Assembly: GCA_944472135.2 (NCBI GenBank)
Contig: OX235263.1
Coordinates: 24,543,379-24,607,378 of the forward strand
Origin: Trichobilharzia regenti
Lineage: Eukaryota > Platyhelminthes > Trematoda > Strigeidida > Schistosomatidae
Length of the DNA stretch: 64,000 bases
Direction of reading: 5' to 3'
Below the pieces are notes generated by a model that saw nothing but the letters and a program-made list of their open reading frames with translations, did not search any database and was not told the origin of the DNA. The stretch's first letter is position 1. Each line of letters starts with the position of its first letter. The translations under genes were made by a program, and so were the position numbers. Positions 10,801 to 19,509 of this stretch are shown one piece after another.

Positions 10801-13800
10801 GTGTAATGGTTGCGTGTTTGTGTGTGTATTTCGAAATATGTCAAATTAGCCAACATTCTGTCTACACAAGTGTGACGAAATACACCATCTTGAGTAAATT
10901 TGGTGATGAGAATGATGATTTCGACATTGGAATTAAAATTTGTGATAATTTTGCAAAGTGGATATTTGTGGTATGGTAGATGATTTATTACAGGTGATTA
11001 GATTGAGTCATCTTCACCATCAAGAGAATTACAGTCTGGTTTTTTGTAAGCCACCATGCGTGTTTGTTCGCATGGTGGTTTTGATACTAAAGAAAGTTGT
11101 TAGTTGATGACTGTGTCATGTCGTGTTCATAACCTGATTGTCACAAGCTTACCTGCCTACCACCTACCGTCATCTTATATGAAACTGTTTCCATTGTGTA
11201 TGTGTGTGTGTGTGTTCGAGAGACAGAGAATCACTTATCGAACGACTACTGCGTAAGTAAACATCACTGCTACACAGTAGTGACAATCTCTCTCTCTCTG
11301 TAAACCCTATCCGATGTATCCATAACACATCCACACTATAAACTACACATCATATCAGTCAATTGACACACGGAAACCTCCAGCCAGTTAACAGGAGTAC
11401 GTCAAAATTAGTTCATCAATAATCAGTCAAACTAGTTCGATTATTTCAAGTGTAATGAAGACAGTATGATTTGAAGATGTGTCATTCATCGGGTTTGTGT
11501 TCATGCATCTGTACGTATATGTGAAGAGTTCATTGAGTAAATATCTGAATTTCACTGCCATTATGAGTGGATTAGGTTTTTTTCCACACTGTTAGTATTA
11601 TTACTGCCATTATTATTATTATTATTATTATTATTTTTACTATTGTCAAATGATGGTTTGTCGCCGTTTGAGTAAGAAAAGTGAACCACAAAATTTTAAC
11701 GGTTGTGAAAAATCTCAAGAAGTTCAGTTGATAATAACACTGATCAACTTTCCCTGATTGAACTGTTTCGAAGAGTGTACTTCCCAACCATCTTCTACTA
11801 TAAGACTCTCGACGTGAACGAGTGAATGGTCCACGGGGTAGAATGCCTGCTGACCACGCTGTATGTAGTCCGGGGTTCAGCTGATATCCAACACCCTCCT
11901 AAACCTCACCTAGACTGAAATAAGCGTGGAAAAGAAGGCAGGCTGAACATAAGGCTAGCGACTCCACCCCGTGTGAAGGTGAAATAACACCACTCCTACC
12001 AAATCAATTATGTACAGCGTAGAAGTGTTTAAGTGTAAAATTGTTATTTACAACACATATGTAGCCATTTGATCTATTGATTTGGTGCTGGGGTAACTCG
12101 AAACAACCTACAATTATCCACCCACACACACATACACATAGTGTCTTATATTCCTAGCGCTTCCTTCGTCTCCCTTGATAGTGTGTTATCATCAACTTCT
12201 CTAAGTACAGGTTTGATTATGAGCTGACATCAGTACTACTGTACATCTATTTCGTCCTAGTTCTGGACTTTTAAGGAGGGCACATTCACCTCTAGAGTTC
12301 GGAAGCAGGACCTCCCGATCGAATATGCCATGAATTCCAGTTTCTCCCAATTTCTTGATACTATAGCTCAACTTGGAGATTGACTCATGTCCCAATAGAG
12401 CAAAATGGTCTACGATCTCGCCAGGAGGTCCTGAGTTCGAACCTCGTTGGTTGCGTATTGATGAAGAGTCCCGTACTAGGCACGAGACATCTGTCCATTG
12501 TTGACTATACCTGTAATCAATCAAATCCCTGTGAATTAACTCTTGAAAACTTGTCTTATTATTGTTATTATTATCATCGTTTCTTCACATTATTTAGGTC
12601 AGTCTTATGAAGAATTTTTAGCGAAAGCAACTTTTAGCATAGAAGAATATACATGCAATTATGTCAATGAATCGAATGATCATGAATCTGAATTCGATTC
12701 AGCTTTGTTAGAAAATCATGAAGATATGGAAAAATCGAATAAACTACCTGGTAGGTTAATTCGTATGATGATATCTTAATTGTTTTTTTTTGTCGTTTTG
12801 AATTATTTCTAAGTATTATTAACATTATGCCTTGTTTAAATACTCCTTCTCAATTGTTCAATGTTGAGGTGTAATTTTAAAAAAATAGATACATATTTAC
12901 TTGTGAAAAAAACACATAACAACAAACAAACTATTATTCGTAAATATTGTTCAAGTAATTCAACTTGTTAGTTAACGAGAATTTCAAAAGCATCTTTTTT
13001 GCAATTTCGATTGTTTGAATTCATGTACATGATAACCGATGATGCCAGTCGGTTGGAAAAGCTAAAATAGGTGCAATGGGATACAACAGTCAGCTGTAAA
13101 TCAGCTGATCAAGCCAAATGAGTTACATCTCTGTGGTTTCGGATGCACAAATTGATTTGATTTGACACTAATGTCATAATATTGGTGCAGACTGAATTCT
13201 AGGTGGTTGGCTTTCACGGTACACTTTGAGTTGTTGTAATTCGAAGGTTAGCGACAGTCGGAAGGAAGCCTGCAGCCTGGGTTTCGTCCTTGTTGGTACT
13301 CACCAGTCAGCAAGGTGTATCTTAATTCTCGAAGGAATTCATATCCCTTATGAGATTCGGACCCTGGGGTTACTTAGTCCCACAGTCAGAAACATTACAA
13401 CTGAGCTATTCAGCCTAAGCAATTCATCGCCTGTAGGACTGTAATGGATACGATGATTTGACTGATGCCATACGTCTAGTCCTTAACGCTCGTGCAGTCT
13501 GAATTGTAAATACTGTTGGTCTCAGTATCAAAAGAACCATGAAATTCTTTTAAGCAGGGGATAAGGCATGATGATGGGTGCTGACTAGAGAGAAACGTAG
13601 GTTGAATGAGTGAGTAAATAAGATGAAACCAGATACGAAATATAACCAGATATAAACTGCGGACCTTCAAGAGACGCCACACACCAGACCCTAGAATTGG
13701 GTCTCCAAGGGTGAACGGGAGAAGAATATGTGAAGATGAAATGAAAGCTTGTCGAAAGTCATAGTGTAACAACAGAAGACAAGGGCCAGGCGACAGATTG

Positions 13801-16800
13801 TTTATTGAGGAAATCAACACATATTTATAGATTTTCATGTACATATTGTAGATTAGTGTTAACAGAAAAACACAATCTTCTGATTGGTTGTTTCTCACTG
13901 AAAGTTAATCTTTCATCTCTTTGTGGCTGTCTCTTGAATGTCAAATCATCTATATGCTAACTGTATCCGCCTACGCAAAATCTGCTGTGGTTGGTTGTTG
14001 AATCAGTCTTTCTTCATATTTTTCTCACGACCAATATTGGGGACATGAACATTGAAGTAAAATACTGTCTACCAATTTTGGCTAGTACCAGCTCTCACCA
14101 CAATAGTACTAGGAGAAAATGATAATAGAAAACAACGTAGGGTGCAGATGTGCGGCTGAATGCCACTACTGTTCCACTCGCAAAATCAGGAAGAAATTAG
14201 AACAAATATGTTTCGTCCCAGTTCGAGACTTTTCAGCAGTACCTATCCACCAACTAGAATTCGAATCCAGGACATTCCAGTTTAAAGGCTAGCTCGTAGT
14301 TTATTCAACCACTGATACTCGGTCCAGTGACTAGCCCACCAGTTCGTGGTACATACAGACCAACCACCAGACAATGTCTTTGGTGAGTAACTGTGTTCCC
14401 CTACTTGAATTCATCAACCCCAATGGTTATGACTTCTCACTAGAAATCTAGGCAACTTTCTCTCTGATAATTCAGGGTAGTGAATTTCATTACTCGTTGT
14501 CTTTCATTCCCTTAATAGATAGACTGCTGCTGATGAGTAAAAACAATTCCTGTGGAACCAGCTATAATGGCTGTTGCTTTAGAAGCTTAATTTTTCAACC
14601 TCAGCGACACTTAAGTGTTGTGACTAAATAAAGGTGTACTTAAAACCATCACCTATATTTCTATATTAGATCGCCTTATCCAAACAGACCAAACAACAGA
14701 GGCCAATTGCAATTAGTTCAAAACAACTAGAGAGCTCTGTGTGTGTACAAGAAACAGGTCCAGTTACGCACTGACCTGTGTTAACCAGTAAACTGTTTCC
14801 TTTCAGGGAGGGATATAAATATGCAGATAATCAATAATTTCTTTCTTTTGCAATTAATAGTGTCCTCTGAGCTGGTTGGTTTAGTTGCGGAGCTTTCGTC
14901 GTCCCCCCACTGCTGGACAACATCCCCTTTCAGCGAAATTTTTAGCATAAAGTGAACTGATTTAAATTTCTTCATGAGTGATAGAATTGCCTCTCCCAGT
15001 AACCATCTTTACATATGTATTGAGCATTTTCTATTGACTTGGATTTTAAATTTTCTGGTCACATGATTCACTTTTTATTAGTCGGTATATTTGGTTTATA
15101 TTAACGTGTTTGTTAATTGCATATTAGGTTGAGTACCAGGCTTCTAGGAATTCCTTGACTGCACTTTTGGTGTCTCCTCTGTCTAAGATTTCGACATTAT
15201 TCTAATTAAACTGATGTCCATAATTTTCTATATGCATTGATATGAAGGAAATTATATATCTTATCTTTTCACGGCGTGGATTCTGATTCGAAGGAGACGC
15301 TCACTGTGGCCAATGTAATGCTTGTTACAATTCATACAATTTGTTTTGTAAATGGTATTAATTTTATCTCCTTTTTCTATTGGATCTTTTGGTTTGCATA
15401 ATATCGAATTAAGCGATTTAACTGGCTTGTGTGCTATATCTACTTCAAACGGTTTCAGTATTCTAGTTGTTATTTCAGAGATATTTCTCATGTATGGTAG
15501 GATGAATTTTCTTGTGGTCTTTGATGATGGTTCCTTGTTGGTGTTGTGATTCGATTTGAAACACTTTTTGATGAAATTTTGTGGATAACCATTCTTTTTG
15601 AAGACCGTTTGTAGGTATTTTTCTTCCATTCTTTTCAACTCTGGTGTGCTACAATGTGTTTGAACTCTTTTAAACAATGTCTGCACAAAGTTTCGTTTGT
15701 GAGTAATTGGATTGTTGCTAGTGTAGCTGAGTATTTGATATGTGTGCATTGATTTTCTATTTACTTGTGTTTCTAAATTTCCTGTGTTGGTTCTCCTGAT
15801 TAAGACATCTAAAAATGAGATTTTGTTATCTAATTCTTCTTCTGTCGTGGTGAATTTAATATCGTTAAATATGTTGTTTATTAATTTATGGCTATACATA
15901 TACTAAATCATTTCTCTTAATTATTACAAATGTATCATCAATGTAACGTACCCAGATTTTTGGTTACATTATAGGTAGAGCTATTAATTCTAATCTTTGC
16001 ATAACGGCTTCAGTTATTAATCCTGATATGGGCGATGATCCCATTGGTGTTCCTTTATTTTCAAAAGAATGGATAATGAACAAAGAGTACTCTTTTCGAT
16101 AAATTCATCATCAGGCTCTACATTTATACATACATTATAGTGAATGAATGAGTTAGTGTTATAAACGACATTAATGTTGTTTAAATAACATCAAATCAAT
16201 AATATTGGTAGATTACACCTGAATCGCATCAACATAGAATAAGCTGAATGTCAGAAACATTAGGAAAGATAATAGTACAAATTCATGAGTTTATAGCTTC
16301 TACTGAAGGCCAGGGCAATAGTAGGGGTTAGACTTGCTTCTTTTGGACACAGAGTGCTGGTTGTTTAAGGCGAATCGCAATAGCCTCTGGTGTTTTGAGC
16401 CTGCGGTGCTTCGATGTTTTTGGTAATTTATTTGGCACCCGGTATAATATAAAGAAGCAAGTCCAGCCCCTACTATTGCCCTGGCCTTCAGTAGAAGCTA
16501 TAAACTCATGAATTTGTACTATTATCTTTCCTAATGTTTCTGACATTCAGCTTATTCTATGTTGATGCGATTCAGGTGTAATCTACCAATATTATTGATT
16601 TGATGTTATTTAAACAACATTAATGTCGTTTATAACACTAACTCATTCATTCACTATAATGTATGTATAAATGTAGAGCCTGATGATGAATTTATCGAAA
16701 AGAGTACTCTTTGTTCATTGTCCATTCTTTTGATAATCTACATTTAAAAAACAAACAATGAAACCGGAAATTATTTCGACTGTTAGATTTCGTCACAAAC

Positions 16801-18552
16801 CAATACGTCAATTAGACAGATCACTAAAAACTTGACAACCATTTCGTCCTAGGTTGGGACTCTTCAACAGTACGCACCGACGACCAACAAGATCAAAGTG
16901 GCTATTTAATGATGGATATTCTGAATTTCCATAAGGGGGGGGAGTTGTGGTCACGCGTGGCGTTCAGCACATCAGGTGTGAATTAAGAGAAGTTAAAGGT
17001 CACAGGTTTTTGAATTATAACCCACTGATAGAAAAGGTCAATAGACTCCCCTGATATAATCTGAGGCTTTCAGACTGAATCCCCCTCCTGTTGGAGCTGG
17101 TGGATGAGTGCGTGTAGGTGCGTGAGTGCTGTTGAACAGCAGTTCTAAGTAAGGACGAAACAGTGCTGAGTTCACAGTGCTCCTTAGTTTATTTTTAAAA
17201 TAATGACTCCTTTTGGGAATGATATTGATCAGTTCATGAAGAGATCCAAATTGAAATTAAGCCTAACAATTGGGTTCTGAGTGTAGAACATACACCTTCA
17301 AGCTTGAGTGGGTTTTTTTACGGGGTGAGGTTTCTGGTTTCATCCACAACCTTCCCTATCTTTGTCTGGTTTACAATCGGCTAGAGGAGGTGAATGTGTG
17401 CGCCGGCGGGGTTCGAAACCCATACCACAGGCATGGTCGACGAGCATCCTACCCCTGAGCCGCTGGCTCACCCAATTTGGACATTACTCGACATGAAAAG
17501 CGATGACTTGATGTGCGTAACACATATCTTAGCCATGTCACAATTGATACAGATTCCCAACCTCATCGACTCACTTTACTGACTCACCTAAAGATCTTTA
17601 ACCGTGCCCATTGAAGTTCCCAAGATGAAATAAATACGAAGAAATTAAGAAAATCAGTTCAAAGAACCTTTAATGCTGGCGAACTACACGTATTATTCTC
17701 TACAAGACCAATGGTGATTCCTCTACTAAAAGATTAAGTACCTAGACTAGCCACTTCTAATTGTGGAGCGAGTTATATTGGTCGTTGCTCTAGGAACTTG
17801 ATTTTTTACACTCGAGAATATCTCCCAGTATGGCTAAGTAAAGGTGTAGTTAAAACCATTAACAGTTCGATATTGGACCATTTGGTGCAAACCAGCCAGC
17901 TAGCGACCGTGGAAGAATCCTTCTCTATCATCTACCGGGTGCCCAACAAATTTCCAAAATCATCGAAGCACCGCATGCTCCAAACACCAGAGGCTATTGC
18001 AATTCGCCTCAATACAACCAGTGCTCTGTGTGCAAAAGAAACAAGTTCAGCCATCCACTATTACTGCCCTGGCCAGCCTTCAGTAGAGACTATAAACTCA
18101 TGAATTTGTACTACTATCTTTCCTAATGTTTCTGACATTCAGCTTATTCTATGTTGATGCGATTCAGGTGTAATCTACCAATATTATTGATTTGATGTTA
18201 TTTAAACAACATTAATGTCGTTTATAACACTAACTCATTCATTCACTATAATGTATGTATAAATGTAGAGCCTGATGATGAATTTATCGAAAAGAGTACT
18301 CTTTGTTCAGTATCCATTCTTTTGAAAATTTTAATGGACATTTTTAATCAGTTCCTTTATTTGTTCATATATTTAAGTATTGAATTGGAAGTGCATATTA
18401 TAAGGCATAATTTTATGAGTTCTATCCAAGTTCTTTTTTGTCTTTTCTGCATGTAATAAATTACAGATATGAACAGTACAAATCTGCTTTCCTCATGGAC
18501 AACATATAAAACAGAAGAATTGGCTGATGAAAGTGACAGCTTCTATGATTAG
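1169..18552 (+). CDS. 3' part of an unrecognised gene with a Q/N/E-rich C-terminus (three exons)
   Basis: Three exons join in a consistent frame: 1169-1838, 12598-12750 and 18467-18552 (909 nt, 302 residues plus TAG). The first exon opens in phase 0 after TTAACAG, and both introns are phase 1 with GT/AG ends. The first exon encodes an acidic, Asn/Gln/Glu/Ser-rich region with a poly-Glu run near 1693-1712 followed by poly-Gln. The second and third exons encode an acidic tail ending in ADESDSFYD. No catalytic domain is present in this part; the N-terminus lies left of the window. I do not recognise the family. The consistent phases, the stop and the AATAAA 90 bases later make a real 3' gene end likely; further small exons in the large introns cannot be excluded. 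Confidence 0.65.
1882..2112 (+). repeat. tRNA-derived SINE (family A) with LINE-like 3' tail
   Basis: The head resembles a tRNA, with an A-box-like stretch (GGTATAGCGGTTAGGACGC) and a B-box-like stretch (GGGGCTCGATCCCC). The body reads GGTAAAGAGG...CTAGCAACCCC. The end (TTGAAGCCGCCTATGTTCCA then GGGGAACGTGAAGG and an A-run) closely resembles the 3' end of RTE family 2 at 40030-40070. Related copies lie at 48645-48872 and 25135-25335. Confidence 0.8.
2237..2412 (+). repeat. tRNA-derived SINE (family A, second tail type)
   Basis: It has the same tRNA-like head as 1882-2112 (GGTGGCACAGTGGTTAGGAC, GGGGTTCGAGCCC) but a different body: a CCTGATATC...GGTTGGCCTGCGAGTTTTGGG segment and a tail reading GTGTGGAATCAAGCTGTAA. 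A close minus-strand relative is at 53780-53971. Confidence 0.8.
2425..2620 (+). mobile_element. Penelope-like element fragment, C-terminal endonuclease region
   Basis: The + strand reads SAILSHLVDVEHKIDVKEV and then FKVIYRIPTNL. These words recur in the PLE piece at 17640-18335 (SSILDHLVQ..., SIIYRVPNKFP) and are typical of the region after the GIY-YIG nuclease core of Penelope-like elements. It is a short isolated fragment directly after a SINE tail. Confidence 0.7.
2620..3140. other. AT-rich intronic sequence, no gene seen
   Basis: AT-rich with short trinucleotide runs (ATT near 2752-2768, AAT near 3098-3112). I see no exon with supported splice sites and no recognisable repeat core. Confidence 0.5.
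3145..3430. mobile_element. Back-to-back Penelope-like fragments
   Basis: The minus strand of 3145-3310 reads IRLKQPRLWIQKKQVQSLLL. The + strand of 3300-3430 reads a diverged version, ALCVPKKQVQSL. The same C-terminal PLE word (IRLKQPALCVQKKQ) is at 16328-16400. The two pieces point away from each other, like the arms of the larger palindrome at 16061-16733, but are far more decayed. Confidence 0.55.
3440..3565 (-). mobile_element. RTE family 2 LINE 3'-end fragment
   Basis: It begins CTTGGGTTCCGAGTGGAGCA and continues GGGCTTCAACAAC...TCCACTT, then TTCCTCCATGTCACCCTTAC. This matches the minus-strand 3' ends at 45037-45190 and 58552-58700. Confidence 0.7.
3668..3840 (+). repeat. tRNA-derived SINE (family B), degenerate
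   Basis: The head (GAATAGATCAGTGGTAATGT) and the B-box region (GCTTGAATCTCAGGAGGGAC, then ATGAGTTTCTTCA) match the cleaner copy at 57505-57625. It is followed by the shared segment ACGCCTTGCTGACTGATGGG. Confidence 0.65.
4480..4910 (+). repeat. Left arm of a 431-bp inverted repeat (PLE-derived)
   Basis: This arm pairs with 5473-5903 in reverse complement; positions i and 10383-i correspond. Both arms encode the same 77-residue reading frame (4539-4772 on + and 5611-5844 on -) with one visible Pro/Leu difference. The frame is the antisense of PLE coding sequence, so it is not a gene. Confidence 0.9.
4911..5472 (-). mobile_element. Penelope-like element core between inverted arms
   Basis: The minus strand from 5434 downward is open for 116 codons. 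It reads an RT C-terminal/linker segment (ALKLNNYPDKLVRKYVRK and later TTLRRILNKAC), then degenerate pieces that correspond to the GIY-YIG start. A short Asp/Asn-rich run sits in the middle. PLEs place an RT upstream of a GIY-YIG nuclease; only the tail of the RT and a broken nuclease are present. The inverted arms flank it on both sides. Confidence 0.7.
5473..5903 (-). repeat. Right arm of the 431-bp inverted repeat (PLE-derived)
   Basis: Reverse complement of 4480-4910. The + strand of this arm is open at 5340-5762 and reads ESNTLHRNDPTPFHPDIWK near 5665-5720, a plausible PLE C-terminal end. The arms share their full length with few differences. Confidence 0.9.
6180..6480 (-). mobile_element. 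Penelope-like GIY-YIG fragment
   Basis: The minus strand reads YMYRFICSCGLRYIEYT followed by LQTRQHLLAWFRKGKT. This is the layout of a PLE GIY-YIG domain (Cys-rich entry, YIG-like motif mutated to YIE, then the ...HLPAWL.KG word also seen at 17800-17850). The 27-bp hairpin at 6191-6217 lies at its downstream end. Confidence 0.65.
6191..6217. repeat. Perfect 12-bp stem hairpin
   Basis: ATTTTTGAGTCA, loop CAT, TGACTCAAAAAT: a perfect inverted repeat with a 3-nt loop, next to a PLE fragment. Its function is unknown. Confidence 0.85.
6595..6780 (-). repeat. SM-alpha-type SINE with degenerate hammerhead ribozyme
   Basis: On the minus strand a tRNA-like region (GGTTTCGAGCCTCGGTGGG) precedes CAGGTACATCCAG, a core-like CTAATGGGTC, a loop, then GGACGAAATG and CCTGGATTCCACTG. 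ATCCAG can pair with CTGGAT, and the CGAAA part of the hammerhead core is intact. The CTGATGAG part carries two changes, so cleavage is probably lost or weak. SM-alpha is the schistosome SINE family known to carry hammerheads. Confidence 0.75.
6780..7800. other. Intronic sequence, no gene seen
   Basis: AT-rich. Open frames here (6815-7078, 6948-7160) have no supported splice sites or protein motifs. A GATTGGTCAG (inverted CCAAT) is at about 7341. Confidence 0.45.
7812..7866 (+). repeat. SINE family A head, truncated
   Basis: GTCGGTGGCATATCGGTTAG through CCATGCACATGGTCCGG matches the tRNA-like head at 2239-2300 and then stops. An SM-alpha element follows 60 bases later. Confidence 0.7.
7925..8205 (+). 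repeat. SM-alpha-type SINE with hammerhead-like segment
   Basis: The tRNA-like head (GTAGCCCAAGTGGTCTGGTG, then GGGTTCGAGCCTCGGTGGG) leads to CAGGTACATCCAGCTGA, CGAGTCATAAATAGGACGAA and CTTGGATTCCACTG. The hammerhead core is recognisable, but there is an extra CCA between CTGA and CGAG. Flanking 7868-7905 and 8213-8250 is a near-identical sequence containing GGGAAAATCTAAAAGTTCAA. Confidence 0.75.
8300..8955. other. AT-rich intronic sequence, no gene seen
   Basis: No supported exon, repeat core or motif was seen. Confidence 0.45.
8955..9290 (-). mobile_element. Penelope-like fragment, C-terminal region
   Basis: The minus strand is open for 72 codons from 9220 and reads VEEARAIRVYKSGLCVQKQM, then VVTFSLPW. 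The AIR...LCVQK word is the PLE C-terminal signature also seen at 16328-16400 and 17990-18030. It is a more divergent PLE subfamily than those copies. Confidence 0.65.
9778..9867 (+). promoter_or_regulatory. Promoter-like cluster: two CCAAT boxes and a TATA box
   Basis: CCAATCAG at 9778, CCAATAAG at 9801 and TATAAATA at 9860 occur within 90 bases on the + strand, a typical Pol II promoter spacing. It lies inside the large intron of the + strand gene, so it may belong to a solo LTR or to an internal promoter. No LTR ends were identified. Confidence 0.35.
10309..10500 (+). CDS. Possible small exon or unrelated open frame
   Basis: After CATGATAG the frame is open for 63 codons with protein-like composition (MHLRHKSFIPTSNHCQHSVY at its start) and ends with TGA at 10498. 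The phase does not match a direct join to the exon at 1169-1838. It could be an alternative end, an exon needing another partner, or chance. Confidence 0.25.
   Translation, partial: AMHLRHKSFIPTSNHCQHSVYSLPSPELESSIDMILTQKQQTKYPLRLDHFDTENSAIRRRDL
11051..11078. repeat. Perfect 10-bp stem hairpin
   Basis: CCACCATGCG, loop TGTTTGTT, CGCATGGTGG. The stem is perfect and GC-rich within AT-rich intron. Confidence 0.85.
11610..11634. repeat. ATT microsatellite
   Basis: Uninterrupted run of TTA/ATT trinucleotides. Confidence 0.9.
11812..12005 (+). repeat. SINE family A relative, degenerate
   Basis: It keeps the GGTAGAATGCCTGCTGACCA head and a GGGGTTCAGC B-box-like stretch, then GGCTAGCGACTCCACCCCGT, as in the 1882-2112 body. 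Confidence 0.55.
12225..12530. repeat. Two opposed hammerhead-SINE (family C) remnants
   Basis: The + strand part (12400-12530) has CCTGAGTTCGAACCTCGTTG followed by TTGATGAAGAGTCCCGTACT and AGGCACGAGAC. The minus-strand part (12225-12330) has AAAAGTCCAGAACTAGGACG and AAAT. Both resemble a hammerhead core (CTGATGAG...GAAA) with mutations. Confidence 0.55.
12598..12750 (+). CDS. Exon of the unrecognised Q/N-rich gene
   Basis: Acceptor ATTATTTAG at 12589-12597, donor GTAGGT at 12751. Phase 1 in and out, 153 nt, open throughout; it supplies the second and third bases of a Gly codon split by the intron. It reads QSYEEFLAKATFSIEEYTCN, then an acidic stretch. No known domain was recognised. Confidence 0.65.
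12780..13235. other. Intronic sequence, no gene seen
   Basis: AT-rich; no supported feature. Confidence 0.45.
13240..13450 (-). repeat. SINE family B, minus strand
   Basis: The minus strand reads AGCTCAGTTGTAATGTTTCT, CCCCAGGGTCCGAATCTCAT, then the GGTGAGTACCAACAAGGACG segment. Best relatives are 27310-27515 and 57505-57625. Confidence 0.65.
13460..14150. other. Unclassified repeat-like sequence
   Basis: A 140-codon minus-strand frame (13476-13898) is open but has no recognisable motif and an odd hydrophobic composition. The sequence is less AT-rich than the intron around it, so a retroelement remnant is possible, but I could not name it. Confidence 0.3.
14155..14470 (-). repeat. Hammerhead-type SINE (family C), minus strand
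   Basis: On the minus strand a tRNA-like part with ATTCGAATTCTAGT precedes GGTACTGCTGAAAAGTCTCG and GGGACGAAACAT. This is the family C arrangement (GTAC, CTGA..AGTC, loop, GGACGAAAC) with core mutations. Confidence 0.6.
14655..14800 (+). mobile_element. Penelope-like fragment, degenerate
   Basis: The + strand gives a decayed RALCVYKKQVQ word near 14735-14765. It is closely similar at DNA level to 3340-3425 (GAGCTCT.TGTGTG..AAGAAACAGGTCCA). Confidence 0.5.
15240..16060 (-). mobile_element. Penelope-like element: RT C-terminus and GIY-YIG start
   Basis: The minus strand reads MGSSPISGLITEAVMQRLE, then VRYIDDTFVIIKRN around 15900-16030 (RT motif C, YIDD). After one frame break the 212-codon frame 15899-15261 follows: KISFLDVLIRR, the RT-nuclease linker, and NCMNCNKHYIGHSERLLRIR, the start of a GIY-YIG domain. 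Stops after the RT motif show it is dead. The nearby palindrome 16061-16733 lies at its upstream (5') side. Confidence 0.85.
16061..16343 (-). repeat. Left arm of a 283-bp inverted repeat (PLE end)
   Basis: It pairs base for base with 16451-16733 (positions i and 32794-i). It contains PLE C-terminal coding (LCVQKKQ word near 16330) and an end segment with GAGTACTCTTTTCGATAAAT. A third copy in + orientation ends the PLE piece at 17640-18335. Confidence 0.9.
16344..16450 (-). mobile_element. Single-copy centre of the PLE palindrome
   Basis: The 107-base spacer carries the preceding coding words of one arm only (minus strand: YRVPNKLPKTSKHRRLKTPE, then AIAIRLKQPA). The palindrome therefore breaks inside the C-terminal domain. 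Confidence 0.75.
16451..16733 (+). repeat. Right arm of the 283-bp inverted repeat (PLE end)
   Basis: Reverse complement of 16061-16343, ending CCATTCTTTTGA. Arm-to-arm identity is very high. Confidence 0.9.
16835..17180. repeat. Hammerhead-like SINE remnants (family C)
   Basis: The minus strand of 16840-16895 reads GTACTGTTGAAGAGTCCCAA, CCTAGGACGAAATGG. The + strand of 17125-17165 reads GTGCTGTTGAACAGCAGTTC, then AAGGACGAAACAGTGC. Both keep GGACGAAA; the other core half is altered. Confidence 0.5.
17300..17485 (-). repeat. SINE family A relative, minus strand
   Basis: The minus strand reads TGAGCCAGCGGCTCAGGGGT at the head and GGGTTTCGAACCCCGCCGGC at the B-box, then a GTAAACCAG..AGGGAAGG body like 25135-25335. 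Confidence 0.65.
17640..18335 (+). mobile_element. Penelope-like element 3' part: GIY-YIG C-terminal half and end repeat
   Basis: The + strand reads CGASYIGRCSRNL at about 17765-17800 (GIY-YIG motif YIGR), TREYLPVWLSKGVVKTINSS, SIIYRVPNKFPKSSKHR and TPEAIAIRLN. It then enters the same end segment as the palindrome arms at 16451-16733. It is more intact than the other PLE pieces but still lacks the RT. It sits just upstream of the last exon of the + strand gene. Confidence 0.8.
18467..18552 (+). CDS. Last exon of the unrecognised Q/N-rich gene
   Basis: Acceptor TAAATTACAG ends at 18466. The first two bases complete a split codon (Asp), then MNSTNLLSSWTTYKTEELAD and a short acidic end precede TAG at 18550. 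Phase 1 matches the donor at 12750. AATAAA at 18643 is a fitting poly(A) signal. Confidence 0.65.
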
Positions 18553-18642
18553 AAAAACGGACAAATATCTATCTGAATCAACAGCAGCGTATTGATTGGT
18601 TATTCGTTTCCATGGTGACACATGTTATCAATTCAAATTGTA

Positions 18643-18648
18643 AATAAA
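18643..18648 (+). terminator. Poly(A) signal AATAAA
   Basis: AATAAA about 90 bases after the TAG at 18550-18552, within TAAATAAATAAATAC. Confidence 0.6.
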
Positions 18649-18924
18649 TAAATACACCTAAAAATCTCTTAATTCCCTATTTTCCACTTAAGATAAAGTG
18701 TAACAATCCGAAACTTCACCAGGAAAGTAAGTTAATATGTGACTGAATACGCCGCCCCCCTTACACAGATAAACTCCAACCTATGGGTTTTGAAATTCGA
18801 ACTAATTTCAAACTGCCGAAATTTGAACAGCTATTATGCATAGACTTGATCTCTGTAAAAGTATAGGGACATAGAAGTGAGATAAACGGCTGCATTAGTA
18901 GCAATTAGATTTATTATTATTATT

Positions 18925-19062
18925 ATAGCTTGACTCCACACAGTATTTTTGATACAAGTATGGAATTTTCAGCATGTGATATAGGTAGCCCAAATTTTGC
19001 AGGCCAACCATTGACATCGAGTGTGCGTCGGCGAGCGTCCTAACCGCTGTGCCACCAATGCA
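18925..19062 (-). repeat. SINE family A, minus strand, internally deleted
   Basis: The minus strand reads TTGGTGGCACAGCGGTTAGG ACGCTCG then jumps into CCGACGCACACTCGATGTC and the GTGTGGAGTCAAGCT tail, as in 2237-2412. The B-box segment is missing. Confidence 0.65.
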
Positions 19063-19220
19063 CACTTCCATTCAGCCCTATTGTCTACAGTCCTCTTTAG
19101 CTAGCTCGACGATTGTTCATAAACTACCATGTCAACCTCTGATCCACGTTCAACTCATTACTTCCCATTTGGGTCCCACTCAAGAATCTGCCACAAGGTA
19201 TAATGTCAATCAGCGAACTC
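19063..19220 (-). mobile_element. RTE family 2 LINE 3' fragment, strongly diverged
   Basis: It keeps the order of the family 2 3' end (ACTTCCATTCAGCCCTATTG, GATCCACGTTCAACTC, TTGGGTCCCACTCAAGAATC) compared with 45080-45230. Confidence 0.45.
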
Positions 19221-19509
19221 CTGTCCATCAAGGACAGTTGCATTTGTGTAAGTGTAGCATTTCCTCTATATTTTAGAAAAAGAATACGTTGGGTCACCTA
19301 AGTTTTAAATATAGTAAGGCCTAGACTCTGTATTGCCAGTACTGAGAATGAAGACCAAACAATCTAGGGGCAAATTTAATCCTACAAAGTTTCGAACAAT
19401 ATGTCATCAGATCACAAGTACAATCCTATGCCGAGGTTATCTCCACAATCAGAAAGGAGTGATGAAACGAATGTGACTAGAATTAATGAGTATTAGTCAA
19501 ATTGTGTGA

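Noticed and set aside
13476..13898. A 140-codon minus-strand membrane protein
   Set aside because: Hydrophobic composition of the kind given by antisense AT-rich DNA; no start context, splice support or known motif.
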